DNA of 64,000 bases, taken from Lunularia cruciata (lineage: Eukaryota; Streptophyta; Marchantiopsida; Lunulariales; Lunulariaceae). Under the pieces are notes generated by a model that was not told where the DNA came from, did not search any database, and saw only the letters and a program-made list of their open reading frames with translations. The stretch covers positions 21,395,001-21,459,000 of the forward strand of contig OX419758.1 of assembly GCA_948567375.1 (NCBI GenBank). The letters are read 5' to 3'. This document shows, in pieces, positions 36,593 to 50,127 of the stretch (its first letter is position 1; each line of letters starts with the position of its first letter). Made by a program: the position numbers and the translations under genes.

Positions 36593-38074
36593 ATTGTTAT
36601 GTACCCTTGCTTTGTCTTGGGCAAGGATATGATGAAATCTATGCTCACATTTTCCCATCAAGCAGATGAGATAGAAGTGGTTCAAGGAGTCCATTTGGTT
36701 TTTGGTTGCTGGTCTTGTTGCATTGGCAACTCTCACAAGATTGGAAAAACTCTTGAACATCTTATGCCCTGTTAGTCCACCACCATTGGCATTATAGGGT
36801 ACCCAAGGTCTTATCCACACCCATGTGACCAAGGTTTCTTAAAGGTGCACAAGTCATAGATCTCCCTTGGTTGGAACAGAGATCCAATTTTCATAAAATA
36901 GAAGGTTTTCCTTGAAGGAGAAGGTGTTCTATTCCTCATCATGTGCTACAAGATGCCCTTGTATCATCTGAAAGAAGAGGTCTTGTTATAAAGCTATTTT
37001 GTACTTGATGTGTTGATTTTTGAGTCAATTGACACTATTGTAATTGCGGCCATGATGAGAGAAAGAGACTTCAAATTAAGTCATCATGATAGGGTATTGG
37101 GGATGACATGGAACCTACTATGTTTGAGTAGGTCAACCTTGTACTCAAGTTTGAGGTCAAACAACTATAGTTGTTCCTCCCATTGATGATGTTGACTCTT
37201 CATGTGCTTTATATCTAATGTTTGCAATAAGAGTTTGTGATTAGTTTACATGATCACTTGTTTCCCCAAGAGATAATGCCTCCATACCTTGGTGACATTT
37301 ACTGTTGCTAGTTGTTCTTGATCTTGAGTAGATTAATTTCTTTGTGTAATTTTTAGTCATTGAGATACAAAGGCGATGGAATGTAACCCATCTAGAAATT
37401 CCTATTACAATGGAGCTCCAATGGCAAAGTTAGAAGCATCAAAATCCACCACATAAGGTAGTTGAGGATCATATGGTTGAAGAATGGATCTTGAAAACAC
37501 CATATGTTTCAGCTTTTGGAATGCTTCTTCATGATTGGTGGTCATTGAAAGCTTGAGGTCTTACCAAGAGGTTGGTCAATGGTGTAGTCACATAAGTATA
37601 ATACTAGATAAAAACTCATGGATAAAAACTCATAATTCTTGATAAAAACTTGCTAATCCATTAAATGCTTGCACTTCTATGGTATCCTTTGGAGTAGGCC
37701 AATCAATAATGGCCTTGATTTTCTCCTCTTCCATTTTGATCTCGGATGAGATCTTGTGACCCAAGAAAGTAACTTCCTTCTACCAAAAGGTATATTTTGA
37801 CTTCTTGTAGTAAAACTTCTATTGACGTAGTTGTCTGAGGACTTTTGGCATATGATTTGTGTGTTTTATCTTTGTCTTGTTATAGATTAAAATATTATCC
37901 AAGTACACCACCATATACCAATCCAATAGCCCATCCAACACACAGTGCAGTTGATCTGTGCAAATTGTTGGAGCATTAGTAAGCTTGAAATGTAGAACTC
38001 TCCATTCAAGATGCCTATACCTTGTGCAAAAAGTAATCTTTTGCACATCTTCTCTATCAATAAGAATCTACCAA
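36593..38074 (-). pseudogene. Chromovirus B0, middle part of pol (RT end to integrase)
   Basis: Reading on the minus strand: the RT palm end at 38046-37819, with LTNAPT and YLDN at 37905-37894 where the family has YLDD, so the second catalytic Asp is now Asn. RNase H (CVVDFDASN-like) follows near 37450, and the first half of integrase runs to 36593. The left edge is B1, the right edge the family-A solo LTR. Many stops. Confidence 0.85.
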
Positions 38075-38811
38075 TGTAATACCAATGGCTAGACATATAA
38101 TCTAGATGTGAAATTTGGTTTGGTCATATTTGGAAGGATATTACACGTCATGCATTAAGAGATCAAATAGAGGTATCACCAAAAGAGTACATCTACTAAT
38201 AGGGCAAAAACTAAAATATGCTTGGAAACTTTAGAACCAATAGTTAGATATATAATCTAAAGGTGAAATTTGGATTGGTAACATCTGGAAGGATGTTACA
38301 CATGATGGAATAAGTAGATCAGATAGAGATATCACCAAAAAGAGTACTTCTATTAATAGAGTAAAAACCAAATATGCTAAAAACTCAAGGTAATTTTGGA
38401 AGCCTAAATGGATGAATTAGAACTAAAAATGTGTAGCTTCCTCTAATGGAGGAAAGCTAGCCTTCCCTCCCTCCCCAACCTTGTCTCAACAAGAGCTTTC
38501 CAATGGTACCTTACCCATGTGATTATGAGAATCCTATAAGAACATCCTCTAAAGATTCCTTCTAGTCAAAACCTGTTTGACCAGCCAAATAGGACAAGGA
38601 CCTACATGTTACTCATCCAAGCAACAAATCTAAGGATGGAACTTGCTGAGAGGTCACCCATCCATGTACCTAATCCAAGGGTGGAGCTTCCTTGGAGTGG
38701 ATCCTCTTTTGCTATATAATAAAGAGAGATGTTCCTTCGGGGCATTAGAGTTTTGAGTGGGAAACTTGTGTTTTCTCTTTTGTGTCTCTTTACTATCCTT
38801 GAAACATCATA
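38075..38811 (+). mobile_element. Solo LTR of family A (long form) inside the RT of B0
   Basis: A 737-bp LTR, TGTAATACC to ATCATA, flanked by the perfect duplication ACCAA (38070-38074 and 38812-38816). It splits the RT motif that in B1 reads DLHSGYWQIPID (about 33725-33760). It has the tandem duplication of the first 155 bases. Confidence 0.92.
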
Positions 38812-38816
38812 ACCAA

Positions 38817-40957
38817 TAGCTACTTTGGAGATCCAACTTGGAGAAATATCACACTCCACTTAATTGATTGAGCAAATTATCCATTTGAGGTAAGTGATAT
38901 GCATTCTTCATTGTTTATTTATTGAAGCCACGATAATCAATACAGAAGTGAAGTCCTCCATCCTTCTTTAGAACAAATAGTACTTGTGCTCCCCAAGGCG
39001 ATGTACTATGTCATATGGAATTCTTCTCCAACAACTCTATCAATGTTATTCAAAGCTCATTCAACTCCTTTGGTAAGAGCCAATAGATTGGTCTACTCAT
39101 TGGAGTACTCCATAGCAATAACTCAATCTTAAAGGGTATACCATAATTAGAGGTAATCCCTTTGACAAATCATTTGGAAACACATTTGCAAATTCCATAA
39201 TTATTTGATCAACCATTGCTTGATGAAGCTTCTTGCCTTCATCAAATTCTTTGCAATTGGCTTGATCCACATCACAAAAATAGGCTTATCTTCCTCCAAG
39301 TTTGCTCTCTGGTAGCTTTATTGATAAACTTCCCATCTTGGGATTGACTACTCATAGATGTCTTACTCAAAGGTGCTAGATAACCTAACAGGTAGTTCTT
39401 ACCTTGGTGTTGTACTTAAAATTTTTTGTCAGTCTAATCAATTGAAACTTATGACATTCAAGCTAAGGTAGATCTTGAATAATATCATAGTGTAGAGGTG
39501 CCATTACAAACCTCATAAACTCAAAATACTCCTTCCCAATCTTGAATGTAACAAGATGTGAGGTTTGGAATACAAAACCTTTTCTACCATCTACCATCAT
39601 CAATCTACTTCTAGTTATTGGTTTGATAAGAATATCTAGTTCCTTTGCCAATTTCATGGACATGCAATTCTCTAAACTTTTGAACTTCTAGAATCAACCA
39701 AAATTCTACAACCACGATCGGATATCATACCTTGCAAGTAAAATAAACTTACATAGGTCAAGCCTTCAATCCCATTGGAACTAATCAATTTCTTAATAGG
39801 TGACTCAAATTCTCCTAATAGGATTCTTTGTTTCCTTGATCATCAAGCTCCACAAACTCCATTTGGGCAATTGGTTGGGATCATCTATTCTTGAGTGGAT
39901 GTTCAACAATACCATGTCCACTTTGGCAACAATAAAAATAACCACCAATTTTTGTAGTCTTTCCTTATCTATTGTGCCAAGTGATCTTTGTTGGATGGTA
40001 TCAATCTCCAATGGTGCCGACTCCTCCACCCGTGTGCAGTGTGTTGGCAAGTTCTATGAAGGTTGAGGTTGAGACCAAGTTGCTACAACCAAGGCATCAA
40101 AGCACTCAGCCAATTGCATAACTTCCTCCAAGTGTTTGGACTCTCACATGGTCACTTCTAATCTGGTGTGTGACTTTAAACTCCTCACAAATCAATCCAA
40201 AGCTTCACCATCTAGTATATGTTGAATTTCCATTATGGTGTTTTGGGATTGAGTGATATAGTTTCTTATAGAACTTATCTACTTCAATTTTGCCAACCTA
40301 TCTTGTATAGCTAATGTGACATTTATAGCTTTGAATCCTTCAATTCTTGTCATTCAAATTGTTGTAACAAATTAACATTTAGCTCATTCTACTCGGAATT
40401 GCCACCATAGTTTTACCACTCTATCTAATTGGCTTAAGGTCAAGAGAATATATCTTTATTCATCTTGAAGGTTTGTAGATTCAAAATAACATTCACACAA
40501 AATTCTCCATTATATTCTATAGATTCTTGCCTTCAAATACCTTGGGCTTTGGAAATTAGATTCACTTTTCTCCTTCTCAAAATGGTGCTCTCTACATGCT
40601 CTTGTTGTTGATGGTCTTATTCTTCAAGAAATCAAGTGAGATGCATGATTTTTATTGCATAGCAATGATAATCTCAAACATTGCTACCATGGCTACTACT
40701 CTATCAAACTATCTACAATTTATCTAAGTTAACATGTAGATTCAACATATCTATTGTTCTCCATAAGCTACAATTAGAAGTACCAAGGATTCATCATACA
40801 AAGTGATTATATTCAAAAAATTTACCCAAAGTGTGAGATGATAAATTGTGTGAAATGATGCTTGGATAGAACATGGATACAAAAATACTAATGGTTTGGT
40901 AGAAACAGATTTGGTGGTCCATAAATTCTATACATCCCATTCTTACTTTGACACGAA
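38817..40957 (-). pseudogene. Chromovirus B0, 5' part: gag, protease, start of RT
   Basis: On the minus strand from right to left: gag with the FPKPKVFEGKN-like block near 40560, a zinc knuckle near 39930 (YCCQSGHGIVEH, with its last Cys now His), protease at 39663-39463 (VTFKIGKEYFEFMRF, then HYDIIQDLP), and the start of RT to 38817. At about 40950 a damaged primer site is visible, reading TTCGTGTCAAAG where B1 has TTGGTATCAGAG. The stretch 40860-40920 is the empty counterpart of both solo-LTR sites in B1. Confidence 0.85.
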
Positions 40958-41079
40958 TATAAAAGACCAAGAAGAGAAATAGGAGAATAAAAGATCAAAG
41001 TAAAGGATCATATTGGGACTCTTGAAGGAAGTAAACTCTAGATAACCTAACATGAGCTTAGGATTTGATATTTATAGGT
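40958..41079 (-). repeat. 5' LTR of B0, inner part
   Basis: The end of the B0 5' LTR. Its edge on the plus strand reads TATAAAAGACC, against TGTAAAAGACC in the other LTR. It is cut at 41079 by insertion of element C, and the rest of the LTR lies at 50571-50868. Confidence 0.85.
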
Positions 41080-41171
41080 GTCTTGCATATATACATTGCT
41101 ACACAACATACATTGCTGTTAACATCATACACTATAGAAGCACAACTCACACATAAGTCATACATAAACTC

Positions 41172-41622
41172 TAAAGTGCCACAATAATCAGATCGTTTAC
41201 AACTCAAGTCAATCAAAATCGGATCAATACTTGATTTGATCCTCAACAACTTGCCAACAAAAGGGCACTAATTACAATCAAGCCACACCCACTCTAGCTA
41301 AGAGACTCTAGGTGATGCTTGCCGGCTTTTTGTCCACTCTAGCCAAGAACTCAAAGGCTCAACATCTAAAAAGTGAGCTCTCTAGAGTTTCACTTCTAGG
41401 GTATACTCCTGATTTTGACCTAGGTCTCATCCCAATGGCCCCGCTGATGGCACACCTGATGGTGTGGATGGTGGGCCTCGCCATGAACTCAGTACCCTAA
41501 ACACAAAATCTGACCATCAAAAAGTAGTCTATGAGTAATTGCCAAAATGCCTCTAACTACTATCATTGGAACTCCAATGTCCAAGCAATCTAGATGCAAC
41601 ACTACAAATGGTGTGACAACTA
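41172..41622 (-). repeat. Left LTR-like direct repeat of element C
   Basis: About 450 bases matching 50128-50570. On the minus strand it starts TGTCACACCATTTG and ends near AATCTGAT. Outside it, 41080-41171 repeats the element's own inner edge (41623-41735), so the 3' end of C has an extra copy of that module. Confidence 0.75.
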
Positions 41623-41879
41623 TTGTGCGTATATACATCGCTACACAATATACATCACTATCAACATCATACACTATAGAAGCACAACTCACACATAAGT
41701 CATACATAAACTCCAAAGTGCCACAATTGCCCCCTAGCTGGCGGTTAGGTCCCTCTAACTCCATATATCCATCTATTCTAAGTATATGGTATACCCTAGG
41801 TTGGGAAAAGATCAAGAGGCCCGGTGCTATGGAGCCCCATTGTTAGTTGCTTGTTTGCAATCTATACCATATAAAGAAT

Positions 41880-42211
41880 GAACTAGCTATAGGTCAAGTA
41901 TATCTAGGACATAATCATTGTCCTTGAGGAACCACAATGAAGGGAAGAGTCATACATGCCATATGCCATCCTCTCAAACAGCTATCACACACAAACATAG
42001 TAGCAGCTCTACTAGAAGAGCCACATAACATACACCTCAAGCCTGCACGTACAAGTGCCAAGCTTGCGTCCATAGTACCATCAATGTTTAGGAGGTAGCA
42101 TAGTGCATAATTGTGCACATGATCCTTCCAAATAACACCATCAAGTCCTTCTAACACAAGGACTCTAGATGGCAAAACCTCACACACTCTCAAGATAGTG
42201 CGGCCTATCAA
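41880..42211 (-). pseudogene. PHD-type zinc finger at the end of the element C polyprotein
   Basis: After integrase, the minus-strand frame ends with a C4HC3 finger. The eight ligand positions run from 42034 to 41900 with spacing C-x2-C-x11-C-x2-C-x4-H-x2-C-x14-C-x2-C; the visible core is RCMLCGSSSRAATMFVCDSC. The aromatic residue before the last pair is now a TGA stop, and the last Cys codon is TAT. PHD fingers read histone H3 tails; here it would sit where chromoviruses carry a chromodomain. The copy at 27403-28109 has the same finger. Confidence 0.75.
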
Positions 42212-42298
42212 AACATCAAGTGTTGTTGGTGCTGTCTGTTGTAGATATACATAGTCTCCTAGATGAAATCAATGGATTGAGGGTCTATAACCTCCTCC

Positions 42299-43200
42299 TC
42301 AAATGGTAGCATAGTGTAAAGTATCTCTATGTTGAGCAATTGCCAAGTTCTCAAAGGCCATCGGCATCACTCTAAGAAAGATCTTTGCCCGCTGAGAACA
42401 TGTGCCCATCCATACATCTAGGCCATCCAAGTCCAAAATTACAATAACATTTTGACAAATGGCTGCAAGTAAATCTAGATCTCGTCCATAGATTAGGAAG
42501 TAAGGAGAGAAGGATGTTAAGGAGGCTTGCCGGCTGAATCCATAGCCCATGGCCAATGAAGGCAATTAGAGATCTCAATCTCCCAAGTGGCCTCTCTATA
42601 GACCATACTTTTGCAATCCTCTCTTCACCATCTGAACCACTCTCTCTGCTAAGCCATCTGCCTCAGGGTGATCTTAGGATGTAATACAATGATCAATCAA
42701 AACCTTGTCACACAAAACCTGAAACTCCCTCAAGAACTTTGTACACTGATCAGTCAAAACCTCAATTGGTGCACCAAAATGACTAAGAACTCAATCAAGG
42801 AATGAGTAAGCTATCCCTTCACTGGACTTGTCAAGAAGTGCTACCAACTCAATCCCCTTGGAGAAGTGCTCCACTTTCACCAAAACATACTGATGATGTC
42901 TCACAGTCAATGGTAAAGGTCTAATGAAGTTTAAGGTCCAATGAAGTCCAAACTCCAACGGTAACCCAATCCCATGATAGGTAATGGGTGTAACGGTGGC
43001 ATAGGAGCATTGAATGATGCTCTAACTTGGTCACAAACCACACATCTGTCAACAAACTAATGTACCTTGGTCAGCATACCGTGCCACCAATAATGACTTT
43101 GTAGTAAGCTATATGTACAGTTGACTCCAAAATGTCCTACTTTCTCATGAGCATGATGGACCAACTGTAGTTTCTAAGATGGAAGTGGTACTACTCTCAC
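42299..43200 (-). pseudogene. Integrase of element C
   Basis: Fragments of integrase on the minus strand, including GFSRQASLTSFSPYFLIYGR near 42540-42480, the block that follows the DDE core in gypsy integrases. Upstream parts to 43200 are broken by stops and frameshifts. Confidence 0.75.
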
Positions 43201-43547
43201 TATACCATCCTCCCATACACACAAAAGGTCTCTGCCCTCCAATTTGAATTGTTTAGCTTGTTGACACAATCTCTCTCCTTGGCTCCAATTGTGCCACCCA
43301 CAACACTAGTGCAAAGATAGTCCATCACTAAGACATCATCATAAATGTCTTGCTGAACTATACCAATATATTCACTCTCTAGATATGTAACCTCAATAAC
43401 TCCTCCTATATGTGCTGAGAGAGATAACGCCAAAGCCTCAAAAAATATACACAGAAAGGCCAATGCATGCCAACCTAGCACCATCTCCTCATTTGTCTCA
43501 CCATGCCAATGTGCTCCGGTCTGATCCTACTGGCTGGGACATGGGTT

Positions 43548-43860
43548 TCGACTCAACCCATCTGCATCACGGTTCACCACTCCAGGTCTATTAACAACCA
43601 TGAAATCATACTCCTACAAAATCAGAGCCCATTGTGCAAGCTTCCTTGAAAGCTTGTCGGACTCCATCAACCACTTCAGTGGCTAATGATCAATGATGAG
43701 AGTGAAGAGATTACCAAATAGGTAACATCAGAAAGGTGCTACCACCCAAACTGCTACCAAGCACTCTCCCTCATATGAACTATACTTTGCCTCCGCTGAA
43801 TTGTTGGAGCAACTAGCATAGGCCACCACAAAATCCTTCCCCTCATCATCATGCTCGGTG
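43548..43860 (-). pseudogene. RNase H of element C
   Basis: On the minus strand: SSYEGECLV near 43785, then LIIDH and PLKWLMESDKLSRKLAQWAL, ending with RPGVVNRDADGLSRNP at about 43595-43548. This is the RNase H end of gypsy RT. Its TDH-type site and the flanking stops show a decayed copy. Confidence 0.8.
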
Positions 43861-44162
43861 AGCACCGCTCCAAGCCCCAACATACTCCAATCAATATGAA
43901 CCTAAAATGGTTGTCCTCTGATTGGTCTCCTCAAAATAGGAGCAAATGTCAACCTCTCCTTGAGCTTTACAAAAGCTCTCTCTTGCTCATCTCCCCAACA
44001 CCACTCCTATGTAAGCTTGGTCAGCTTTGTCAAGGCCTTGGCAATGGCATTAAATCCTCTAACATAGTGATGATAGAAGTTTGCCAACCTAAGGAATGCT
44101 CATACTCTGCTCACATCCATAGGCCAAGGAATACGTGCAATACGGTTTGTTGAACCCTTGGT

Positions 44163-44900
44163 CTATTGAACACCAAGTCCTCTAGAGTAGATAGTGTGAC
44201 CCAAATACTCAACTTGCACATGGAAGAACTTACACTTCCCAGGATATAATTTGAGTCCATGAGATCTCAACCTCTCAAACACCTCCAACAAGTGTCTTTC
44301 ATGCTCCTCCACAGTAGTGCTATAGACCAAAATGTCATCAATATAACACCGAGCAAAATCCAATCTAGCTAGGATCCAATCCATGACCCTCTAGAACTCA
44401 GCAAGAGTGTTCTTTAACCCAAATGATAAGAACCTCCACTAATATAACACATCCTTACCATGAGGATCAATAGCTCAGAATGCTATCTTGGACTTTTCCT
44501 CCTCCCTAATTGGCAACTAATCATATTTTGATCAAAGATCCAAAGTATTGAAGACCTTTGCATGCCCAATCACATCAAAAATCTCCTCCGATGTAGGCAT
44601 GGCATATCAATAAGCCTTGGTCTGTTGGTTGATAGGATGGTAATCTCCACAAATCTGCCTATCTGTGTAGTTGCCATGCATATCTTTCTTGGCTGGCATA
44701 ACTATTGCTGATGCATACTCTCCATGTGAAATCTACACCAAACCAGCCTTAAAAAGGTTGCTACTCCGACTCTGAATCAATGTCCTCTCCATATCACTAT
44801 ATCAATAAGGACATCAAAAAATTGGTGTATCAATAGTCAGCTCAATTCGTATACCAGGCCCTTTTAGAGCACCTAAATCCTTCATATTGAAGGCAAAACT
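44163..44900 (-). pseudogene. Reverse transcriptase of element C
   Basis: The palm end is open at 44384-44163: LDFARCYIDDILVYSTTVEE with the catalytic YIDD at 44345-44334, then LRSHGLKLYPGKC and EYLGHTI. The catalytic pair is intact. Upstream RT blocks to 44900 are broken. Confidence 0.85.
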
Positions 44901-46619
44901 TGTGTGGCTTCTCAAGAACCTCCAAACCGTCCGTCTTTCCTCTCTTGTAAGCTTGGGTCCAAGATCTGGTTCCCAAGTTTCCTCTGTAACTATTGTTGGA
45001 GTGGAAGACGTACCAATTGGCTGCTACATTGGGCCCTTAAGAGCAATAATGTCATGCCTCTGACCACTAGAGGTCTCAACCTCTATGTGAAAACTCCCTC
45101 CACTCTAGCTGCAAGCTCCACACGTCCTCTAGTTGCATCCCAAGTGGACCAAGGGTGTAATCCAAGTAGCCTATGCTCACCTGGATGGACTCCAAGTAGA
45201 CCACTCACCATAGTAGCTATTGGATGTGTCCCAAGCATACCATGTCTACTCGGTCTATCGCCCCTAACATGTGCCTAAATCGTCTTGATAGGCACAAGGC
45301 TCACAAGTGTTCGAGTGGTGATGCCTATCAAGTGCATCTTAAGCTGCTCTGCCAAGCCAAGGCTCATAATCAAGGTCAAACAATTCATGTTTATAACCTG
45401 ACCTAACACTTGATGCATGGATGCCTCTAACACTACTAGACCAACGGTAATACCGGTGCATCACCCACTCTCTCTCATCAGCATTGAGCTCCACCAACTA
45501 CTATAAATGTGAGTCCCAAACAAGGCCAGGTCCTCCCTCTCAAAAAGCATGAGAGCTTGGGAAACTCATAAGTGTGGGAAATGCGGCTCTAGGCTGTCCA
45601 ACTAGGTTCACCACTGCCATAGATGACCTATCAACAACTACCACTATTTGAGACTGACACCCAACATCCAAGATATCATCAACCAGGATGTGGTCAAGTC
45701 ATTGAATCCCATCATAAGCACGTTGTAAGAGGTTTGTCCACCAAAAATGAAGACAATGAGCCCGTGATCCCACTTTGGTTGCATCTAACAATACAATAGG
45801 TCCCATCCTAGAATGGATTTGATATGTAATTTCCACTACTCTAGTGCAAGAATCATCCATCGAAGGAACGTTCTCCAAAAGGTAAGCTGGAGAAATAGAC
45901 CGATGAACCTAGAGACGTCGTAGTATCCGTAACATCTCTCAAAGCACACCAAAACAAGGATCCTAAAGACCCAAACCTTGGCCAACATGTATATGTCCCT
46001 AACATGGCCATCTAGAAATCACCAAGTAAATAGGCCCATGTCTCTCTAGATCATGCGCCCCCAATAAGGAAATGTCTGTTGGTAGAGCTTTTTGGTAACC
46101 TTTGACTGCTAACATTGGTAATAACTCCAGATATCAATAGGCCAAGTATGCCACATGATGTAGAGAGACTTGCCTAGCAATCTCATCTCTCTCTATATAC
46201 ATGTACATATGTACTTGTATACCCGCCTATAGGACCGCAACTAGTCCGGTGCTAATCCCACCAAACAACTCCAATAGACATATCCCCTCTACTAGATATT
46301 GCCAAGCAATGAGTGTGGTATCTAGAAGTGTAAAAGTAATCAACTTTGGAGACTCATCCTCACACTTATCTCCTGATGGTATGAAGGCTCCACTCCAAGC
46401 CTATTGCACCAATTGACTGCATGCTATTGCAATGCCTCCTCTAAACTCCACAATAGAGCATCCAAGGTGGATGAAACAATCCCACTCGTACTCCAAATCC
46501 GAGTGATCTCCTTTGGTATTGAAGTATCCTCTGCATGGGCGTTCCTCTCCAACAAGTCACCAGGCCAAGTAACTGCACCATTGAAAGCTAAAACTGATGT
46601 TGTCATGAGCCAAGACTGT

Positions 46620-47352
46620 CACTATTGAAGCGTACTGGTAGGCAACATACTTGTCTCTCACCAGACTACCAACTTGGTCTATAGGAGGCTATCTCCTCCC
46701 AATAGTCAATACTAAAACCCATGGGGTATAACATTGCTCTCCCAACTAGCACATCATATGACTCAACTATTGTTGCAATAGCTTGAGCTCTCACCACCAA
46801 GTTATCAATCAGATAACTAGGCTGAACTTGGACAACAAGCTCTCCAAGTATCATGTACTATGTCAAACCACCACCTAGAGATGTCTAGATCTAAAATGGA
46901 TACCTCTCCACATCAATCTTCCGTAACTCCAGACCAACAATTGCAGCCTTCTCCAACATAAAGGGTTGTGCACTAGAGTCTAACAAGACTCTTTGTGGTG
47001 TATAGACCTTCCTTGAAGGTCCCACCAAACAGAAAATCCCCTTTTGGTTATCCAATAGGACAACACCAGGTGTGAACTACGCTCTCTCAAAGGCCGGTCT
47101 AGCTGGCAACTCCTCTTGTCTAGCCGTTGCAGCCTGCCATAAACCACTAGTCGTTGAACCAATCCCATGCTCCTCAACCAAGTCAGCTCCACTATCAACC
47201 ACCTCTACTCTAGTAGTAGGAACCGCATCAACCCTAATCTCACAAAGCATGGCAGCCAACCAAAACACTCGGGCTGGGTCAACTCCCAGTGTAAACATGT
47301 CATTGGGTGAAAACAAAGGGCAACACATAATCAGTTGAGCCGCCCCCAACAT
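46620..47352 (-). pseudogene. Aspartic protease region of element C
   Basis: RVLLDSSAQPFML at about 46990-46950 is the retropepsin active site, with DSGA changed to DSSA (46980-46969). Downstream on the minus strand: DVLVGRAMLYPMGF and DYWEE at about 46760-46690. Stops are present. Confidence 0.75.
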
Positions 47353-47699
47353 CGTGCTAGACTCAGTCTATGCAATAGCATGTGGTTGACAAGTAGGTAT
47401 TCCATCATGCACTCCATCACCACCCACCACACCTGCATTGAGACATCTAGGAGCCATGGATGTCGTCTGCAATGCCTCAGATAGTTATGAAAGATTGGGG
47501 AAGTCTGCCTTGTCTCCCAACCTCTCTTCTCTATGGGTCCAACTCCACCGATGCTCCTCTAGGCTTTGGAGCATGTACTGCACTCCTAGTCATTGCTATA
47601 GATGCATCCACCTGTGCTGCTCCGCACATGAAGTCCAATGCATCTCTATCACCAACATATGAGGTGGAAGCCTTAGCACCCGAATCTGATCTCCTTTGA

Positions 47700-49209
47700 G
47701 CAATAGCCATACTAGCTAATCTTTGCTCCAACTGCTTAATCCAAGTAGCCATAGCTATATCAGAAGTAAGGGCAGGTATTGCATCCCTACTAAGTGTAGA
47801 TCCTCTACCACCACCTCTACCACCTCATCCTCCATGAATTGGAGCTCCTCTAGAACCTGCTATAGCAACCCTACCACTCCAAAACTCTGGGTGTAGGTCA
47901 AAGCACCGGTCACTAGTGTGACCAAATCTGTGGCAATGCTCACATTGCCTTTGTGTTGGCTGTGATGCACCTAAGGTATCAGGTCCACTGCCCTAAGTAC
48001 ACTCTCTTTGATGATGAGGTCCACCACAAGTCCAACAAGCAACACTACCACTCACTGGCTGTTGCTGACCCAAAAATGAAAGTAAGGATCTAGCTCCACT
48101 AGGCCCTCCACTCGCTCCATAGGATCTGGGTTGTCCACCCTGTCCTCAAAAACCAACTGGGCATGGTGCACTTTGCTGCACTCTAGAAGAAGTAACAACT
48201 GTGGATGAGGTCTTCCTACCAAATCCAGATGCCACCACCCTCTCCTCCACCATTTTGAGCTCAATACGCTCAACCAAACCAAAGACCATTGCCAAAGTAG
48301 GCAAAGTAGCCTGTAACAATGTAGCATCACGAACCCTACATCGCAACTCTCTACCCAATATCCCATACCAAAATTAGACTGCCTGGGCCTCAATAACTCC
48401 TTGAGTGAAATTGATTAACCACCTCATGTGAGTGTATGCCTTGTGTAGGCTCTCTCCAACCTTCCGTTGGAACTCCTGCAAGCTCCTCAGCTTATCAATC
48501 CGCACTCTCTGGTAGTTTTGCCTCAAACATAAGAAGAACTCCACCATGGGGTTAAATCCCGGTACCACACCACCTCCTATAGTGGTACCTCCACTTGTAG
48601 TAGCACTATCTCTAGCTAATGCACCTCCACTAGCTCCATCAACACTACTCAAGTTAGAACTCGTAGGTACAATAGATCTACTCTTGGCCACCAAACTTGA
48701 AGTGATAGAGACATAGTTTGGAGACCAATACTATCTCCATAATTCAATCTCCTCCAAATGAGCTCTCCATAAACTCATGGTAGTCATCCATCAGTAGACC
48801 CTCCAAATGTTGAAACAACCTTCCATGCCATGAAAGGCATAAACAAAGTTGGGTTCCACATCTATTGTAGATCACACCAACTATCAAACTCCTAGATGAA
48901 GTCATCCAACTCAATGGTACCCACTATACTAGAGTAATGCATAGGGCCTTTGGAGTCCCTATAAATCTCATCCATGTGCAACAACAATAGTGCGGACATG
49001 CCAAGTGCACTCTCAATTGAATCAACTCCTATGTTGAACTCCAACTCAAAGTCAATCTCCTCCCTCATTGGGACTTGAGATAGAAGCTGATATCGAGCAC
49101 CACTCTGAGTAAACCCACTATGTACTATAGGGCTAACTCCTCTGGAATCCCCAAAGAACTCCGTCGTGACAAAGTAACTGCAACTTGGAACCACCAAATG
49201 CAACCACAA
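47700..49209 (-). pseudogene. gag of element C
   Basis: Broken gag frames with the capsid-like LRQNYQRVRIDKLRSLQEFQ near 48530-48470 and an intact zinc knuckle, CEHCHRFGHTSDRC, at 47944-47903. A pro/gly-rich segment lies between them. Confidence 0.8.
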
Positions 49210-50127
49210 ACCGCAACCGTAAGTATTTCACCAAGTGCCAACACCAACTAAGCACCACTAAGTCCCAACACCAACCAAGCACCACAAAGTGCCAAAACTA
49301 ATGGAACATTGTCCACTAATGTAACTCTAACCAAGACAACTACACTAGGGGCAAGGGTGACCTATAACCTACCATCACAACATTCTCATAGTATGTAGGC
49401 CATCACTTCCTACCTCACCAAAGAAAAACAAAGATAGTCTAATTGGTCATCATTCTATCCTCACTATTGAGAGCACACTAGAGCACCAATACTCAAAATT
49501 TAGGGCACCTCACACAAACATAGTGCACAAATAGGAAGCAAAGTATGGAGGGGGTCCAATCACAAGAATGCTAAACAAAAGCCCTCCACCCCATAAATCA
49601 ACACGGGATTGAATCTGCCACCATTTGGCATTTGACATAATCGGAGTATCTATCTACTTCCTGTGCTATGAGGATGATTGAGGATTGGATCAAAGTTTTT
49701 CTTGCCAAAACTTGACGTAACTCCTTCACAAATCTGACACAAAATCTGACATAAATCCCTAAAAATGGTTGACCGGTAAATCCTCTGCTAACTCTTCACT
49801 TGAGCCACATTGGAAAAATAGGTTTTGTCCAATCTCTAATTCACGAGGATCTGTTCTCAACTCCACCTTTAATTTCAGTTTCTGAGCTCAACTCGCAACA
49901 AATTGGTCCTAAGCTCAAAAACACAAATACCATTTGAAAATTGTTTCTCCTTGGCTCCAAATTTTGCCAGCACTTTTGCACACACACACTCTCTCAAGGA
50001 AATCTGAACTACTGGATCAAGACATCATGATCCACCAAGCTTGTTGGAGATTCTACCAAGCTTGGAGATATCACCAACAATTGCAATTCCTGCACCCAAT
50101 TTCCCCTAACTCACTTCTATGATGTAA

